Notes: a model not told the origin generated them from the letters alone. 17,416 nt of DNA from Spirochaetaceae bacterium (GCA_028818385.1 JAPPNY010000152.1:1-17416), one strand, 5' to 3'; shown: positions 1-8,090, counted from the stretch's first letter. Program-made: numbers and translations.

Positions 1-79
1 CAAATACCACAAATACCACCCCGTGTCTATCCCCCTTGGTGAGCTATGCGGGCTACCCTCTTACGGAGGTTGGGGAGAA

Positions 80-496
80 GTGGCGAAGATCGAGAAGTTT
101 CAGGGATACGGAGGAGACCCGCGCGGGACGAGACCCGATGTCCCGCCGGCGGCCAACGTGGTGACGCCCCGCGACGGCACTCCGGTGCGCTACCCCGGAT
201 GCGACGGCGTCGGCGTTCGGGTGGTGCACCCGTCCAATCCACTCGCTCCGTCGCAGGCGATGGGGCTGGTGATGTTCTACCTGCCGCCGCACGTGAAGAT
301 GGAGCCCCGCGGCCATCTCCCGGAGGAGTGCTACGTGATCCTGCGCGGGCGCGGCGTGATGACCCTGAACGGCGAGGAGCACGAGGTGTCGGCCGGCACG
401 TTCATCCACCTGCCGCCGTGGTGCGAGCACGGCATCGAGAACGCCGGCGACGAAACCCTGGAGGTGCTGATCTGCACCGCCCCGCCGAACCGGTAG
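80..496 (+). CDS. Small single-domain cupin protein
   Basis: This encodes 138 residues forming one cupin beta-barrel. A first cupin motif is visible in the segment GHLPEECYVILRGRG, with a His followed by Glu-Glu and a downstream Gly. The second motif is GTFIHLPPWCEHGIENAG, matching the usual G-x5-P-x2-x-H-x3-N pattern, so a metal site from the His/Glu residues is plausible. I chose the GTG at 80 because GGAGG (65-69) and GGGGAG (72-77) lie just upstream. An in-frame GTG at 23 would add 19 residues but has no ribosome site. Proteins of this size are often sugar-phosphate isomerase-like, dioxygenase-like or purely binding cupins, and the substrate cannot be read from the sequence. It runs convergent to the lipoprotein gene, 18 bases away. 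Its upstream neighbour is outside the window. Confidence 0.8.
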   Translation: MAKIEKFQGYGGDPRGTRPDVPPAANVVTPRDGTPVRYPGCDGVGVRVVHPSNPLAPSQAMGLVMFYLPPHVKMEPRGHLPEECYVILRGRGVMTLNGEEHEVSAGTFIHLPPWCEHGIENAGDETLEVLICTAPPNR

Positions 497-514
497 CGGA
501 CGGGTGCGCCCCGG

Positions 515-832
515 CTAGCCGATGTCCATCTTGTAGCAGTACGAGCCCTGGAGCAGGTTGTTCGGAATCAGCGCGTCCGAGCCGGTCCCGTCGGCGTCAT
601 CCCACCACTCGTATCCGCCCACTCCGCACAGGCCAAGACGGGTCTGGCCGCGGTCCACTTCGTAGATCGCCGATGCTCCCGCCCTGAACGTGGACGTGCC
701 GGCCGGATCGACCCGCACCGGTGAGTGCAGGTAGGTCAGCTCTGCCGTCGTGGTCGTCGTCGTCGAGCAGCCCACGAGCACCGCCAGCCCCAGGATACCT
801 ATGATCGACCGAAGTACTCCCCGATTGCGCAT
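515..832 (-). CDS. Small lipoprotein of unknown function
   Basis: This encodes 105 residues. The N-terminus is a lipoprotein signal: basic residues (MRNRG), a hydrophobic stretch (about residues 9-20) and the lipobox LVGC with Cys22 as the lipidation site. Six consecutive threonines (24-29) follow the Cys, probably as a flexible tether. The mature part is about 75 residues, rich in Gly, Asp and aromatics (for example GGYEWWDDADG), with two further cysteines that could pair. The start is supported by GGGAGG at 841-846 on the minus strand, 8 bases before the ATG. No known family is recognised. It is predicted to be anchored to a membrane facing the periplasm or exterior. It appears monocistronic, convergent with the cupin gene and divergent from the Fic gene. 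Confidence 0.72.
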   Translation of the reverse strand: MRNRGVLRSIIGILGLAVLVGCSTTTTTTAELTYLHSPVRVDPAGTSTFRAGASAIYEVDRGQTRLGLCGVGGYEWWDDADGTGSDALIPNNLLQGSYCYKMDIG

Positions 833-976
833 ACTGTTCCCCTCCCAGCACGCATAGGTGCCGGGTCACTCTGGACCAGCCGGCGGGACCGCGCAACCGG
901 GACGGGTCTTCTCTCCAAGTGGGCCGGGGAGGGCGCCCTGCGGCAGCACCTCCAGATCGGCAGGCAGGAGCTCAGG

Positions 977-1054
977 AAGAAAGCGATCGCTTCTTATAGC
1001 CTTGAAAAGGAAACGAACGTTTTCTAATATCCGGGCTAAGGAAGGAGCGTTTCC
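977..1054 (+). promoter_or_regulatory. Fic gene promoter with three 30-base-spaced operator-like sites
   Basis: A near-consensus sigma70 promoter is present: TTGAAA (1002-1007), a 17-base spacer, TAATAT (1025-1030). This predicts a transcript start near 1037 and a 5' leader of about 23 bases. The spacer is filled by an inverted repeat, GGAAACGAACGTTTTC (1009-1024). Related sites lie about 30 bases to each side: AAGCGATCGCTT (982-992 region) upstream, and GGAAGGAGCGTTTCC (1040-1054), which overlaps the ribosome site, downstream. The right half-sites CGCTTCT, CGTTTTC and CGTTTCC begin at 988, 1018 and 1048, exactly 30 bases apart. A protein bound here would block RNA polymerase. The winged helix of the Fic protein itself is a candidate binder (inference). 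Confidence 0.6.
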
Positions 1055-1059
1055 GGACG

Positions 1060-2217
1060 ATGCCTCGCCAGACCGGTCGATACCGCCTCACCACCACCCT
1101 TGGGGAGCAGGTCCGGGCGTTCGTCCCGTATCCGCTGCCCCCGACGAATCCGCCGCTGGCCATGGATGCAGCGGCCGCAGAGCTCCACACCGACGCGCTG
1201 GCCGCTCTCTCCCGCCTCGCGGTGGCGGGTGCGATGGTGCCGGACACCGACTGGTTCCTCTACGGGTTCGTCCGCAAGGAGGCGGTGATCACCTCGCAGA
1301 TCGAGGGGACGCAGGCGACGCTGCCCGATCTCGTCACCTATGAAGCGACCGATCGCGCCGGACGCCCCGAGGATGTCGAGGAGGTATGCAACTACGTGGA
1401 TGCTCTCGCGCTCGCGCGCCGGCAGCTTGCGGATCCGAACGGGCTGCCGCTCAGCGGGCGCCTGTTGCGCGAGGCGCACCGGATTCTCATGAGCGGTGCC
1501 CGCGGCGCGGACAAGCTTCCCGGCGAGCTGCGCCGCTCCCAGAACTGGATCGGCGGAAGCCGGCCGGGCAACGCCCGCTTCGTCCCCCCGCCGCCCGAGG
1601 AGGTGCCGGACGCGCTGTCGATGCTGGAGCGATGGTGGCATGCCGAGTGCGACCTGCCGCCGCTGGTGCGCGCCGGCCTCGCGCACGTGCAGTTCGAGAC
1701 GATTCATCCGTTCCTCGACGGCAACGGACGCATCGGCCGGTTGCTGATCGCGTTGCTTATCGAGCACTGGAGGCTGCTCGACCAGCCGCTGCTCTACCTC
1801 AGCGTGGCGTTCCGGCGGGCGCAACCGGAGTACTACGCACGGCTCGGCGCCGTGCGCACCGACGGTGACTGGGAGGGCTGGAACCGGTTCTTCCTGGAAT
1901 GCGTGCGCGAGGCTGCCGACGACGGGGTGCGCGTTGCCCGCGAGCTGCACGCCATCGTCGGACGCGACCGCGGCCGCATCCTGTCCTACGACCGATCGAC
2001 GGTCGCCGCCGTTCAACTGCTCGAGCTCCTTCCCTCGAATCCCGTGGTGACCGTTCCGAGGGCAGCCGAGCTGCTCGGCCTGACGGCGCCGCCGGCCCGC
2101 AAGGCGATCGAGCTGCTGGAGAGCCTGGACGTGCTGCGCGAGATCAGCGGCAAGCGCCGCGGGCGCGCCTATGCCTACCGTGAGTACCTGGACGCCCTGA
2201 TCGGTGACGACGGGTGA
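1060..2217 (+). CDS. Fic-domain AMP-transferase with N-terminal inhibitory helix and C-terminal winged helix
   Basis: This encodes 385 residues. The Fic active-site motif is complete at 216-227 (HPFLDGNGRIGR), with the catalytic His216, the phosphate-binding DGNGR and the final Arg. An inhibitory motif of the [S/T]xxxE[G/N] type is seen at 78-83 (TSQIEG), with Glu82 as the ATP-blocking residue. This is therefore a class II Fic protein, inactive until that helix moves. The N-terminal region (1-100) resembles the Fic N-terminal domain. Residues about 310-375 (from RSTVAAVQLLELL through the basic GKRRGRAYAYREY) look like a winged helix-turn-helix. Family members transfer AMP to protein side chains, often to themselves or to topoisomerase/GTPase targets; the target here is unknown. 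AAGGAG (1042-1047) precedes the ATG by 12 bases. No antitoxin gene is adjacent, which fits built-in inhibition. It is convergent with the next gene. Confidence 0.92.
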   Translation: MPRQTGRYRLTTTLGEQVRAFVPYPLPPTNPPLAMDAAAAELHTDALAALSRLAVAGAMVPDTDWFLYGFVRKEAVITSQIEGTQATLPDLVTYEATDRAGRPEDVEEVCNYVDALALARRQLADPNGLPLSGRLLREAHRILMSGARGADKLPGELRRSQNWIGGSRPGNARFVPPPPEEVPDALSMLERWWHAECDLPPLVRAGLAHVQFETIHPFLDGNGRIGRLLIALLIEHWRLLDQPLLYLSVAFRRAQPEYYARLGAVRTDGDWEGWNRFFLECVREAADDGVRVARELHAIVGRDRGRILSYDRSTVAAVQLLELLPSNPVVTVPRAAELLGLTAPPARKAIELLESLDVLREISGKRRGRAYAYREYLDALIGDDG

Positions 2218-2226
2218 ATCGCGGCT

Positions 2227-2240
2227 CCGCCGGCCGGCGG
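2227..2240. terminator. Perfect 14-base GC palindrome between convergent stops
   Basis: CCGCCGGCCGGCGG is perfectly self-complementary and lies between the stop of the Fic gene (2215-2217) and the stop of the leftward gene (2242-2244). The location suits a bidirectional terminator. There is no U-tract on either side, so it may act as a GC hairpin that needs Rho or only slows polymerase. Confidence 0.4.
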
Positions 2241-2241
2241 C

Positions 2242-4038
2242 TCACGTGGGCCAGGGGAAGGCGACGGTCGGCTGATTGACGAAGCGCCCGACGCGCAGGA
2301 GCAACCGCGCTCCGGCGCCGGGCTCCAGGCGCACGTGCAGGGCGCTGTTGCCCACCTCCGTGCGCTCGCCGTCGACGGCGACGCTCTCGATCGTGTGCTC
2401 GGCGAAGGCGCCCGACTGCAGCACCAGGTTCTTCGCGTGCACGGGGTCCAGGTTCACGAGCTGCACGCCTACCTCGTCCGCGCTCATGTGGTCGACCAGC
2501 GAGGCGACGCCCGGGGGGATGCCGGCGCGCCGGCGCTCGGCGTCGAAGTAGCGCACCGCGCAGTGCCACGGCACGCCCACATGGCGGGTGGGAAGGCCGC
2601 CCAGCATGAGCTGGACCAGGCCCCACACGACCGCCGGGTTGATGCCGTTCGGGTCCTCGGAGAGCAGCATGTCGGCCGGGCGGGTGTCCTGCGCGCGCAG
2701 CTCCACCTTCCGGCGCACCTCTTCCAGGTCGGCCTGCAGCTTCTCCACCGGATAGCCGTCGTTCTCGCCGTCCAGGAACCGTACCCAGGGGTCGGAGGCG
2801 ACCAGCGCGTGGTCGCGCTCGCGGTCCTGCGACCAGACGTAGACCGCCAGCGCGCCGCGGTCGAACGGTTCCGGCTGGAAGTCGTACCAGCCGTCCTGGT
2901 TGTACATGCGCGGGTAGAGCGTGACGCCGTCCCCGACCTTGCTGTTCTTGTTGACCGACTCCATGACGGTCCGCCAGACGTCCACGTACTTTCGGTCGCC
3001 CGACACCAGGAGGGCGTTGCCGAACGCGTACGGCGTGCGGCCCTGGAAGTTGGGGCGGTGGTGCGGTATGGGCTTGCCGTGCTCGTCCAGCCCGTAGAAG
3101 CCGCCGGTGTGGCCCCAGCCGTAGACGCCGCGCCACCACGCGCCGTCGCCGGCGGCGCCGCTGCCGATCTTGCCGTCCAGCCCGACGTTGCCCGGGATCA
3201 GGCCGTCGTTCTGGTGGGTGCGCTCGATCCAGCCGTCGGAGTACTCCTGGATCCATTCCCGGTACTTCGCCTCGCCGGTGGCCGCGTAGGCGTAGAACGC
3301 CATGACGGTGGCGGCGAGGTTCAGGGGGATGTCGCCTTCGACGTCGCGATAGGTCTCGTAGTGAAACAGGTAGTCGTCGAAGTTGCGGTGGCCGCGCCCC
3401 GGCTTGAAGCGGCCCTCGATCTCGAACGGATCGCCGGCCCAGTCGACCGGCTCGACCTTGCCAAGCACCGGCCCGCGGCTGCCGTTCAAGACGCTGCGGA
3501 TGATCCGGTGCTTCGGGTCGTAGTTCGGCTCGGCCGGCTCGTCCGGGTCGCCCGGCAGATAGAAGCCGGCGAAGCGGCAGACGCGCTGCCGCCAGGTCAG
3601 GTTCCACGGTTCGCAGAGCCCCTCCTGGAACAGGCAGTGGTAGCCCTCGCCGTTGTGCACCCAGTCGAAGCTGGTGGGGAACTCCTTGTAGTACATGCCG
3701 TCGGCGCCGAGCTTGGTGACCGTGGTCCTGGCCTCGGTGTACTGCCGGATATGGCCCTCGATGCCGCGGCGATACAGCGCCAGCACCCGCTCCGAGCCGC
3801 CCAGTGCATAGAAGTCGGTCCAGTTGGTCACGTTCTCGGCGGCGTCGTCCGGGCCGTCCAGAGCCCCCCAGCGCGCGAAGCACTTGAGGTAGCCGCGCTC
3901 GTCGAAGTAGCGGTCGTAGAACGGCGGGATCGCCGCCTCGATCGCGCGCATCAGCTCGCGCTCCAGCAGCGCCCAGTGCGGAGGCGCGGTGGGGGTGGCG
4001 ATGGTCACGGCGGCGGTCGGGGGCGTTCGGGTGAGCAT
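2242..4038 (-). CDS. Large putative toroid-fold enzyme, paralog 1 (unrecognised family)
   Basis: This encodes 598 residues without a signal peptide or membrane segments, so it is probably cytoplasmic. I do not recognise the family. Alternating amphipathic helices (for example around 240-275 and 337-365) with many Trp, Tyr, His and Asp residues suggest an (alpha/alpha) toroid. The last 80 residues look like a beta-sandwich (VQLVNLDP, LHVRLEPGAGARLLL). Blocks shared with the second copy at 9127-10905 include WGALDG (57-62), GIEGHIRQYTEA (92-103), HNGEGYHCLFQ (128-138), GFYLPGDPDEP (158-168), DWAGDPFEI (199-207), GRGHR (214-218), LSEDPNG and LGGLPTRHVGVPWH. The acidic and His residues in these blocks are the likely active or binding site. 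This layout is common in polysaccharide lyases and glycoside hydrolases, but that role is inference. AGGAGG (4048-4053) sits 9 bases before the ATG. It lies 69 bases downstream of ABC subunit B and may be cotranscribed. Confidence 0.8.
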   Translation of the reverse strand: MLTRTPPTAAVTIATPTAPPHWALLERELMRAIEAAIPPFYDRYFDERGYLKCFARWGALDGPDDAAENVTNWTDFYALGGSERVLALYRRGIEGHIRQYTEARTTVTKLGADGMYYKEFPTSFDWVHNGEGYHCLFQEGLCEPWNLTWRQRVCRFAGFYLPGDPDEPAEPNYDPKHRIIRSVLNGSRGPVLGKVEPVDWAGDPFEIEGRFKPGRGHRNFDDYLFHYETYRDVEGDIPLNLAATVMAFYAYAATGEAKYREWIQEYSDGWIERTHQNDGLIPGNVGLDGKIGSGAAGDGAWWRGVYGWGHTGGFYGLDEHGKPIPHHRPNFQGRTPYAFGNALLVSGDRKYVDVWRTVMESVNKNSKVGDGVTLYPRMYNQDGWYDFQPEPFDRGALAVYVWSQDRERDHALVASDPWVRFLDGENDGYPVEKLQADLEEVRRKVELRAQDTRPADMLLSEDPNGINPAVVWGLVQLMLGGLPTRHVGVPWHCAVRYFDAERRRAGIPPGVASLVDHMSADEVGVQLVNLDPVHAKNLVLQSGAFAEHTIESVAVDGERTEVGNSALHVRLEPGAGARLLLRVGRFVNQPTVAFPWPT

Positions 4039-4078
4039 GCGGGCGTTCCTCCTGCGACCTGCGGGGTTGCTGGCCGCG

Positions 4079-4087
4079 ATGGTAGCA
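4079..4087 (-). promoter_or_regulatory. Possible extended -10 promoter for paralog 1
   Basis: On the minus strand TGC-TACCAT (4087 down to 4079) is an extended -10 element. It closely resembles the TGC-TACAAT found before the second VOC gene. It would start a transcript near 4072, leaving a leader of about 34 bases that includes the AGGAGG site. No good -35 box is seen. It may let the enzyme gene be expressed apart from the exporter. Confidence 0.3.
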
Positions 4088-4107
4088 GAGCGGCCGGCCG
4101 GCGGCGC

Positions 4108-5988
4108 TCAGCCGGAGGCGGCGCCCGCCGCGGTAGTGTCCGCGTGCTCGAACTGGCTCCGGTAGATGCGCGCGTAGGTGCCGTCCGCTTCGATCAACTC
4201 GTCATGGGTGCCGCGCTCAGCGATGCGGCCGGCGTCGATCACGTAGATCACGTCGGCGCGCCGCACCGTGCTCAGGCGGTGGGCGATGACGAAGCTGGTG
4301 CGCCCCTGCAGGAGCTCGCCCAGGGCCTCCTGGATCAGCAGCTCGGTGCGCGTGTCGACGTTGGAGGTGGCCTCGTCCAGCACCAGGATGCGCGGGTCCT
4401 TGAGCAGCGCGCGGGCGATGGCCAGGAGCTGGCGCTGGCCGCGGCTCAGGTTGACGGCCCCCTCCTGCAGCACGGTGTCGTAGCCGTCGGGAAGGCGGGA
4501 GATGAACTCGTGCGCCCGCGCGCGGCGCGCCGCCGCCTCCACCTCCGCGTCGTCGGCGTCGGGCCGGCCGTAGCGGATGTTGTGGGCGATGGTGTCCGCG
4601 AACAGGAAGGTGTCCTGCAGGACGATGCCGATGCTCTGTCGCAGGCTCTCCTGCGTCACGGCGCGGACGTCCTGACCGTCGATGGTCACCGCACCCGCCT
4701 GCACGTCGTAGAAGCGCTCCAGCAGGCTGATGACGGTCGTCTTGCCGGCTCCGGTCGGTCCGACGAAGGCCACCGTCTGGCCCGGCTCGGCGACCAGGTC
4801 GACGCCCTGCAGCACCGGCGTCGCAGGCTCGTACGCAAAGCTCACTTCGGACAGCTCCACGCGACCGGACGTGACCTCCAGCGTCCGGGCGTCGGCGGCG
4901 TCGCGCACCCGCGGCTCCTCGTCCAGCAGCTCGAAGATGCGCTCGGCGCCGGCGATCGCGGACTGCACCTGCGCCCACATCATGGAGATGGACTGCACCG
5001 GCTCGAAGAAGCGGCGCACGTACTGCAGGAAGGCGACGATCACGCCGATGCTGACCAGCTCCAGGCTGGCCAGCACGCCGCCGTAGGCCAGCACCACGGC
5101 GATGCCGATGGCGCTGATGATGTCCATGGTCGGCGCGAACGCGGCAGTCAGCGACTCCGCGCCGACGTTGGCGTCGCGGTTGGCGCGGTTGAGCTGCCGG
5201 AAGCTCGACGAGTTCCAGCCCTGCCGGTTGAACGCCTGCGCCACCCGCGCGCCGGAGATGTTCTGCTCCAGCTCGGAGCTGACGCCGCTGATGGTCGTGC
5301 GGGTCTTGCGGAAGGCGATGCGCGCGCGCCGGGAGAACAGTGCCGTCGACAGGTACATGAGCGGCAGCAGGGCGAAGCTGGTCAGGGCGAGCCGCCAGTT
5401 GAGCGCCAGCATGCCGATCAGGATCGCGACCAGCAGCAGGACGCTGGAGGCCAGCCGCGACAGGCTCATGCCCACCGCGCGGTTGATCACGTCGGTGTCG
5501 TTGGACAGCCGCGACACCAGGTCGCCCGCCTTGTGGTGGTCGAAGTAGGCCAGCGACAGCGCATGCACCTTGGCCATGATCTGGCTGCGCATGCGCAGCA
5601 GCAGCCGCTGTCCCACCGCCGCCAGGGCGATGCGGCTGACCGCGCCGGTGAGCCAGCCGGCGATGTAGCACGCCAGCACCAGCAGCATCGCGATGACCAG
5701 CACCCGCGCCGCCTCCGGCGCCTCCGACTGTCCATCGACGAACGCCTTGAGTCCATCGACGGCTCGTGCGATATACAGCGGCCCCAGCGCCTGCGCGCCA
5801 GCGGACGCTGCCGCGGTCACCAGCACCAGCAGCAGCGTCAGGCGCATGTCGCCCAGGTAGCGGAGCAGCCGCAGCAGCGTCTGCCCGACCTTCTCCGCCT
5901 GCCGCTCTTCGCCGGTGCCGAACGGCATCATGCCCATGCGCATCCGGTTCGCCGCGGGCTGCTGGCGCTGACTGGAGGAATCGCTCAC
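4108..5988 (-). CDS. ABC exporter half-transporter, subunit B (catalytic Walker B, degenerate signature)
   Basis: This encodes 626 residues with the type IV exporter layout: a six-helix membrane domain (about residues 45-330) followed by an ATPase domain. The ATPase motifs are Walker A GPTGAGKTT (about 411), Walker B ILVLDEATS with the catalytic Glu, and a switch His in VIAHRLST. The signature motif reads LSRGQ instead of LSGGQ, so it is degenerate. The start is a GTG at 5988 that overlaps the stop of subunit A by four bases (GTGA), indicating translational coupling and a heterodimer. Subunit A has the opposite set of defects, so together they give one working and one degenerate ATP site, as in heterodimeric drug or lipid exporters of the BmrCD or TM287/288 type. 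It sits in the inner membrane. The substrate is unknown; control by a MarR regulator suggests toxic small molecules. Confidence 0.93.
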   Translation of the reverse strand: MSDSSSQRQQPAANRMRMGMMPFGTGEERQAEKVGQTLLRLLRYLGDMRLTLLLVLVTAAASAGAQALGPLYIARAVDGLKAFVDGQSEAPEAARVLVIAMLLVLACYIAGWLTGAVSRIALAAVGQRLLLRMRSQIMAKVHALSLAYFDHHKAGDLVSRLSNDTDVINRAVGMSLSRLASSVLLLVAILIGMLALNWRLALTSFALLPLMYLSTALFSRRARIAFRKTRTTISGVSSELEQNISGARVAQAFNRQGWNSSSFRQLNRANRDANVGAESLTAAFAPTMDIISAIGIAVVLAYGGVLASLELVSIGVIVAFLQYVRRFFEPVQSISMMWAQVQSAIAGAERIFELLDEEPRVRDAADARTLEVTSGRVELSEVSFAYEPATPVLQGVDLVAEPGQTVAFVGPTGAGKTTVISLLERFYDVQAGAVTIDGQDVRAVTQESLRQSIGIVLQDTFLFADTIAHNIRYGRPDADDAEVEAAARRARAHEFISRLPDGYDTVLQEGAVNLSRGQRQLLAIARALLKDPRILVLDEATSNVDTRTELLIQEALGELLQGRTSFVIAHRLSTVRRADVIYVIDAGRIAERGTHDELIEADGTYARIYRSQFEHADTTAAGAASG

Positions 5989-8090
5989 GACGGCACCTCT
6001 CCCGCACCGGCCGGCCCGATCGCCGCCGGCTCGGCCTCGGCCTGCTGCGCGGACAGCTCGCCGTAGAAGACCTCCGCGTACAGCGCGTTCTCGTGCAGCA
6101 GGCGTTGGTGCTCATCCAGACCGGCTACCGTCCCCTCGTGCAGCAGCAGCACGCGGTCGGCGGCCAGCACCGTGTTCATGCGGCTGGCGATCACGAAGGA
6201 CAGACGGTCCTGCCTGAGCTCGTCCAGGGCCGCGCGGATGCGCCGCTCGGTCTCGTAGTCGACGCTGCTGGTGCTGTCGTCCAGGATCAGGATGCGCGGC
6301 TCGATCAGCAGGGCGCGCGCGATCGCGACGCGCTGCTTCTGACCGCCCGACAGGGTCACGCCGCGCTCGCCGACGTGGGAGTCGTAGCCGTCCGGGAACT
6401 CCGCGATGAACGGGTGCGCCTCCGCGGCGCGGGCGGCAGCCTCCACCTCGGCGTCGGTGGCGTCCGGCCGGCCGTAGGCGATGTTCTCGCGGATGGTGCC
6501 GCCGAACAGGGAGGTCTCCTCCAGCACGATGCCGATCTGCCGGCGCAGCGACTGCAGCGTGACGTCGCGGATGTCGATGCCGTCGATGGTGATGCGGCCG
6601 GCGGTGGCGTCGTAGAAGCGCGGGATCAGGTTGATGATCGTGCTCTTGCCCGATCCGGTGGCGCCGACGATGGCCAGGGTCTCGGCGGATCCGGTGCGGA
6701 AGCTCACCTCGCGCAGCACCGGGGTGCCGACCCCGAAGTAGCTGAACGACACCTGCTCGAACGCCAGCCCTTCGCGGAGGGGTGACAGCGTGGCGGCGCC
6801 CGGCTTCTCCTTCACCTCCGACTGGGCGTCCAGGATCTCGAAGATGCGTTCGGCGCTGGCGGCCGCCTGGGAGATCGACATCATGATCATGCCCAGCATC
6901 GTGATCGGGAACATGGCGACGATCAGGTAGCCCTGGAACGCCACCAGCTCGCCGATGGTGAGGCGCTCGGCCAGGATCTGGATGCCGCCGCCCCAGGTGA
7001 CGACCACGGTGCCGATGTTGGCCATCGCGAACACCAGCGGGATGGCAAGCGAGAACAGGCGCGCCACCTGCATCATCTGGTCGTAGAGGCCGCGGCTCTC
7101 GGTCTCGAACCGCTCCTGCTCGCGCCGCGCGCCCGTGAACGCCTTGACCGTGCGGACGCCGACGATGTTCTGCTCCAGGCGGGTGTTGAGCGCCGCGATC
7201 TTCTCCTGGACGGCGCGGAACCGCGGCCGGCCCACCTTGGCCATGTAGGTGAAGAGCGCGAACACCACGGCCATGAGCGGGATCACGTGCAGGGCCAGCC
7301 GCCAGTTGGTCGCGAACAGCAGCGCGAAGCTGCCGATCAGCAGCACCAGGGTGGTGATGATCTGGATCACGCCGGTGCTGATGAAGGTGCGCACCATGTC
7401 CACGTCGCTGGTGGCGCGCGTGAGGAGCTGACCGGTCTGCGCGCGGTCGTGGTAGCTGAACGACAGGCTCTGGATGTGGTCGTAGAGCCGGTTGCGCAGG
7501 TCGTAGGCGACGCCCTGCGACACGCGCGCGGCCAGCGCGCCCTGCAGGTAGGTGAACAGCGAGCGTAGCGCCGTGACGGCGACGATGAGCAGCGCGCCCA
7601 CCAGGATCGCCTGCATGCGCGCGACCAGGATGCCCGAGTCGATGACCTGCTGGGTGATCCGCGGCACGGCCAGGTTGCCGGCGGAGCTGGCCAGCAGGCA
7701 GGCCAGGCTGACGAGGACGCGCCCGCGGTACGGGCGCATGTAGCTCAGGCTGCGCAGCAGCGCGCGCAAGGCCGGGCGCCCGGGACGCCCGCCCCGGAAT
7801 CCCGGGCCACCGGGACCGCCAGGGCCGCCCCGGCCCTGGAACCCGGGTCCGCCGGATCCGCGTCCGTCCGCCCGGCCCGACGGAGGCGGGCCGCCACCCG
7901 GGCGCTGGCCACCGGGCCGTGCAGGGCCCATGCCCGGGCGTCCGTCGCCGGGGCCATCGGAACCATCCCCTCGCCTCGGCGGACGCGGTCCTCCCGGAGG
8001 TCCGTTCGGGCCGGCTCGTCCAGACCCTGGGCGAGCGCCGCCCTTGCGGGGGCCGCGGCTACCCGGCTGCCGCGGTGATGGACTCGACAT
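5985..8090 (-). CDS. ABC exporter half-transporter, subunit A (degenerate ATPase residues, Gly/Pro/Arg-rich N-terminal tail)
   Basis: This encodes 701 residues. Residues 1-106 are low-complexity, with about 39 Gly, 25 Pro and 17 Arg by my count, and include two GPGF-type repeats near 81-100. A six-helix exporter membrane domain (about 120-420) and an ATPase domain follow. Motifs are Walker A GATGSGKST (about 475), an intact signature LSGGQKQ (about 580), and Walker B ILILDDSTS, where Asp replaces the catalytic Glu. The switch position reads VIASRMN, so Ser replaces the usual His. This is the non-catalytic partner of subunit B. The start at 8090 is firm: GGGAGG (8097-8102) lies 6 bases upstream, so the odd tail is translated. 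The gene overlaps the end of marR by 32 bases. The tail would lie in the cytoplasm ahead of the first membrane helix. Its function is unknown. Confidence 0.93.
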   Translation of the reverse strand: MSSPSPRQPGSRGPRKGGARPGSGRAGPNGPPGGPRPPRRGDGSDGPGDGRPGMGPARPGGQRPGGGPPPSGRADGRGSGGPGFQGRGGPGGPGGPGFRGGRPGRPALRALLRSLSYMRPYRGRVLVSLACLLASSAGNLAVPRITQQVIDSGILVARMQAILVGALLIVAVTALRSLFTYLQGALAARVSQGVAYDLRNRLYDHIQSLSFSYHDRAQTGQLLTRATSDVDMVRTFISTGVIQIITTLVLLIGSFALLFATNWRLALHVIPLMAVVFALFTYMAKVGRPRFRAVQEKIAALNTRLEQNIVGVRTVKAFTGARREQERFETESRGLYDQMMQVARLFSLAIPLVFAMANIGTVVVTWGGGIQILAERLTIGELVAFQGYLIVAMFPITMLGMIMMSISQAAASAERIFEILDAQSEVKEKPGAATLSPLREGLAFEQVSFSYFGVGTPVLREVSFRTGSAETLAIVGATGSGKSTIINLIPRFYDATAGRITIDGIDIRDVTLQSLRRQIGIVLEETSLFGGTIRENIAYGRPDATDAEVEAAARAAEAHPFIAEFPDGYDSHVGERGVTLSGGQKQRVAIARALLIEPRILILDDSTSSVDYETERRIRAALDELRQDRLSFVIASRMNTVLAADRVLLLHEGTVAGLDEHQRLLHENALYAEVFYGELSAQQAEAEPAAIGPAGAGEVPS

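Noticed and set aside
765..790. Trinucleotide GTC/GTG-rich run as a possible phase-variation tract
   Set aside because: It encodes the threonine run of the lipoprotein; its unit is three bases, so slippage would not shift the frame, and the run is short and interrupted.
1036..2016. Leftward open frame antisense to the Fic gene
   Set aside because: The sense strand has a full Fic motif, inhibitory motif and promoter; the antisense frame has no domain. Its repeated KRSF stretch at the 5' side reflects the 30-base operator repeats, not a protein repeat.
4088..4110. GC hairpin after ABC subunit B as a strong intrinsic terminator
   Set aside because: The outer GAGCG/CGCTC and inner CCGGCCGG pairs leave an internal mismatch region and there is no U-tract, so read-through into the enzyme gene is likely.
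2335..6066. Rightward open frame of 1243 codons antisense to paralog 1 and ABC subunit B
   Set aside because: It crosses two well-supported leftward genes, has a composition typical of the reverse strand of GC-rich genes (Val, Arg, Ala, His-rich, no domain), and lacks any recognisable motif.
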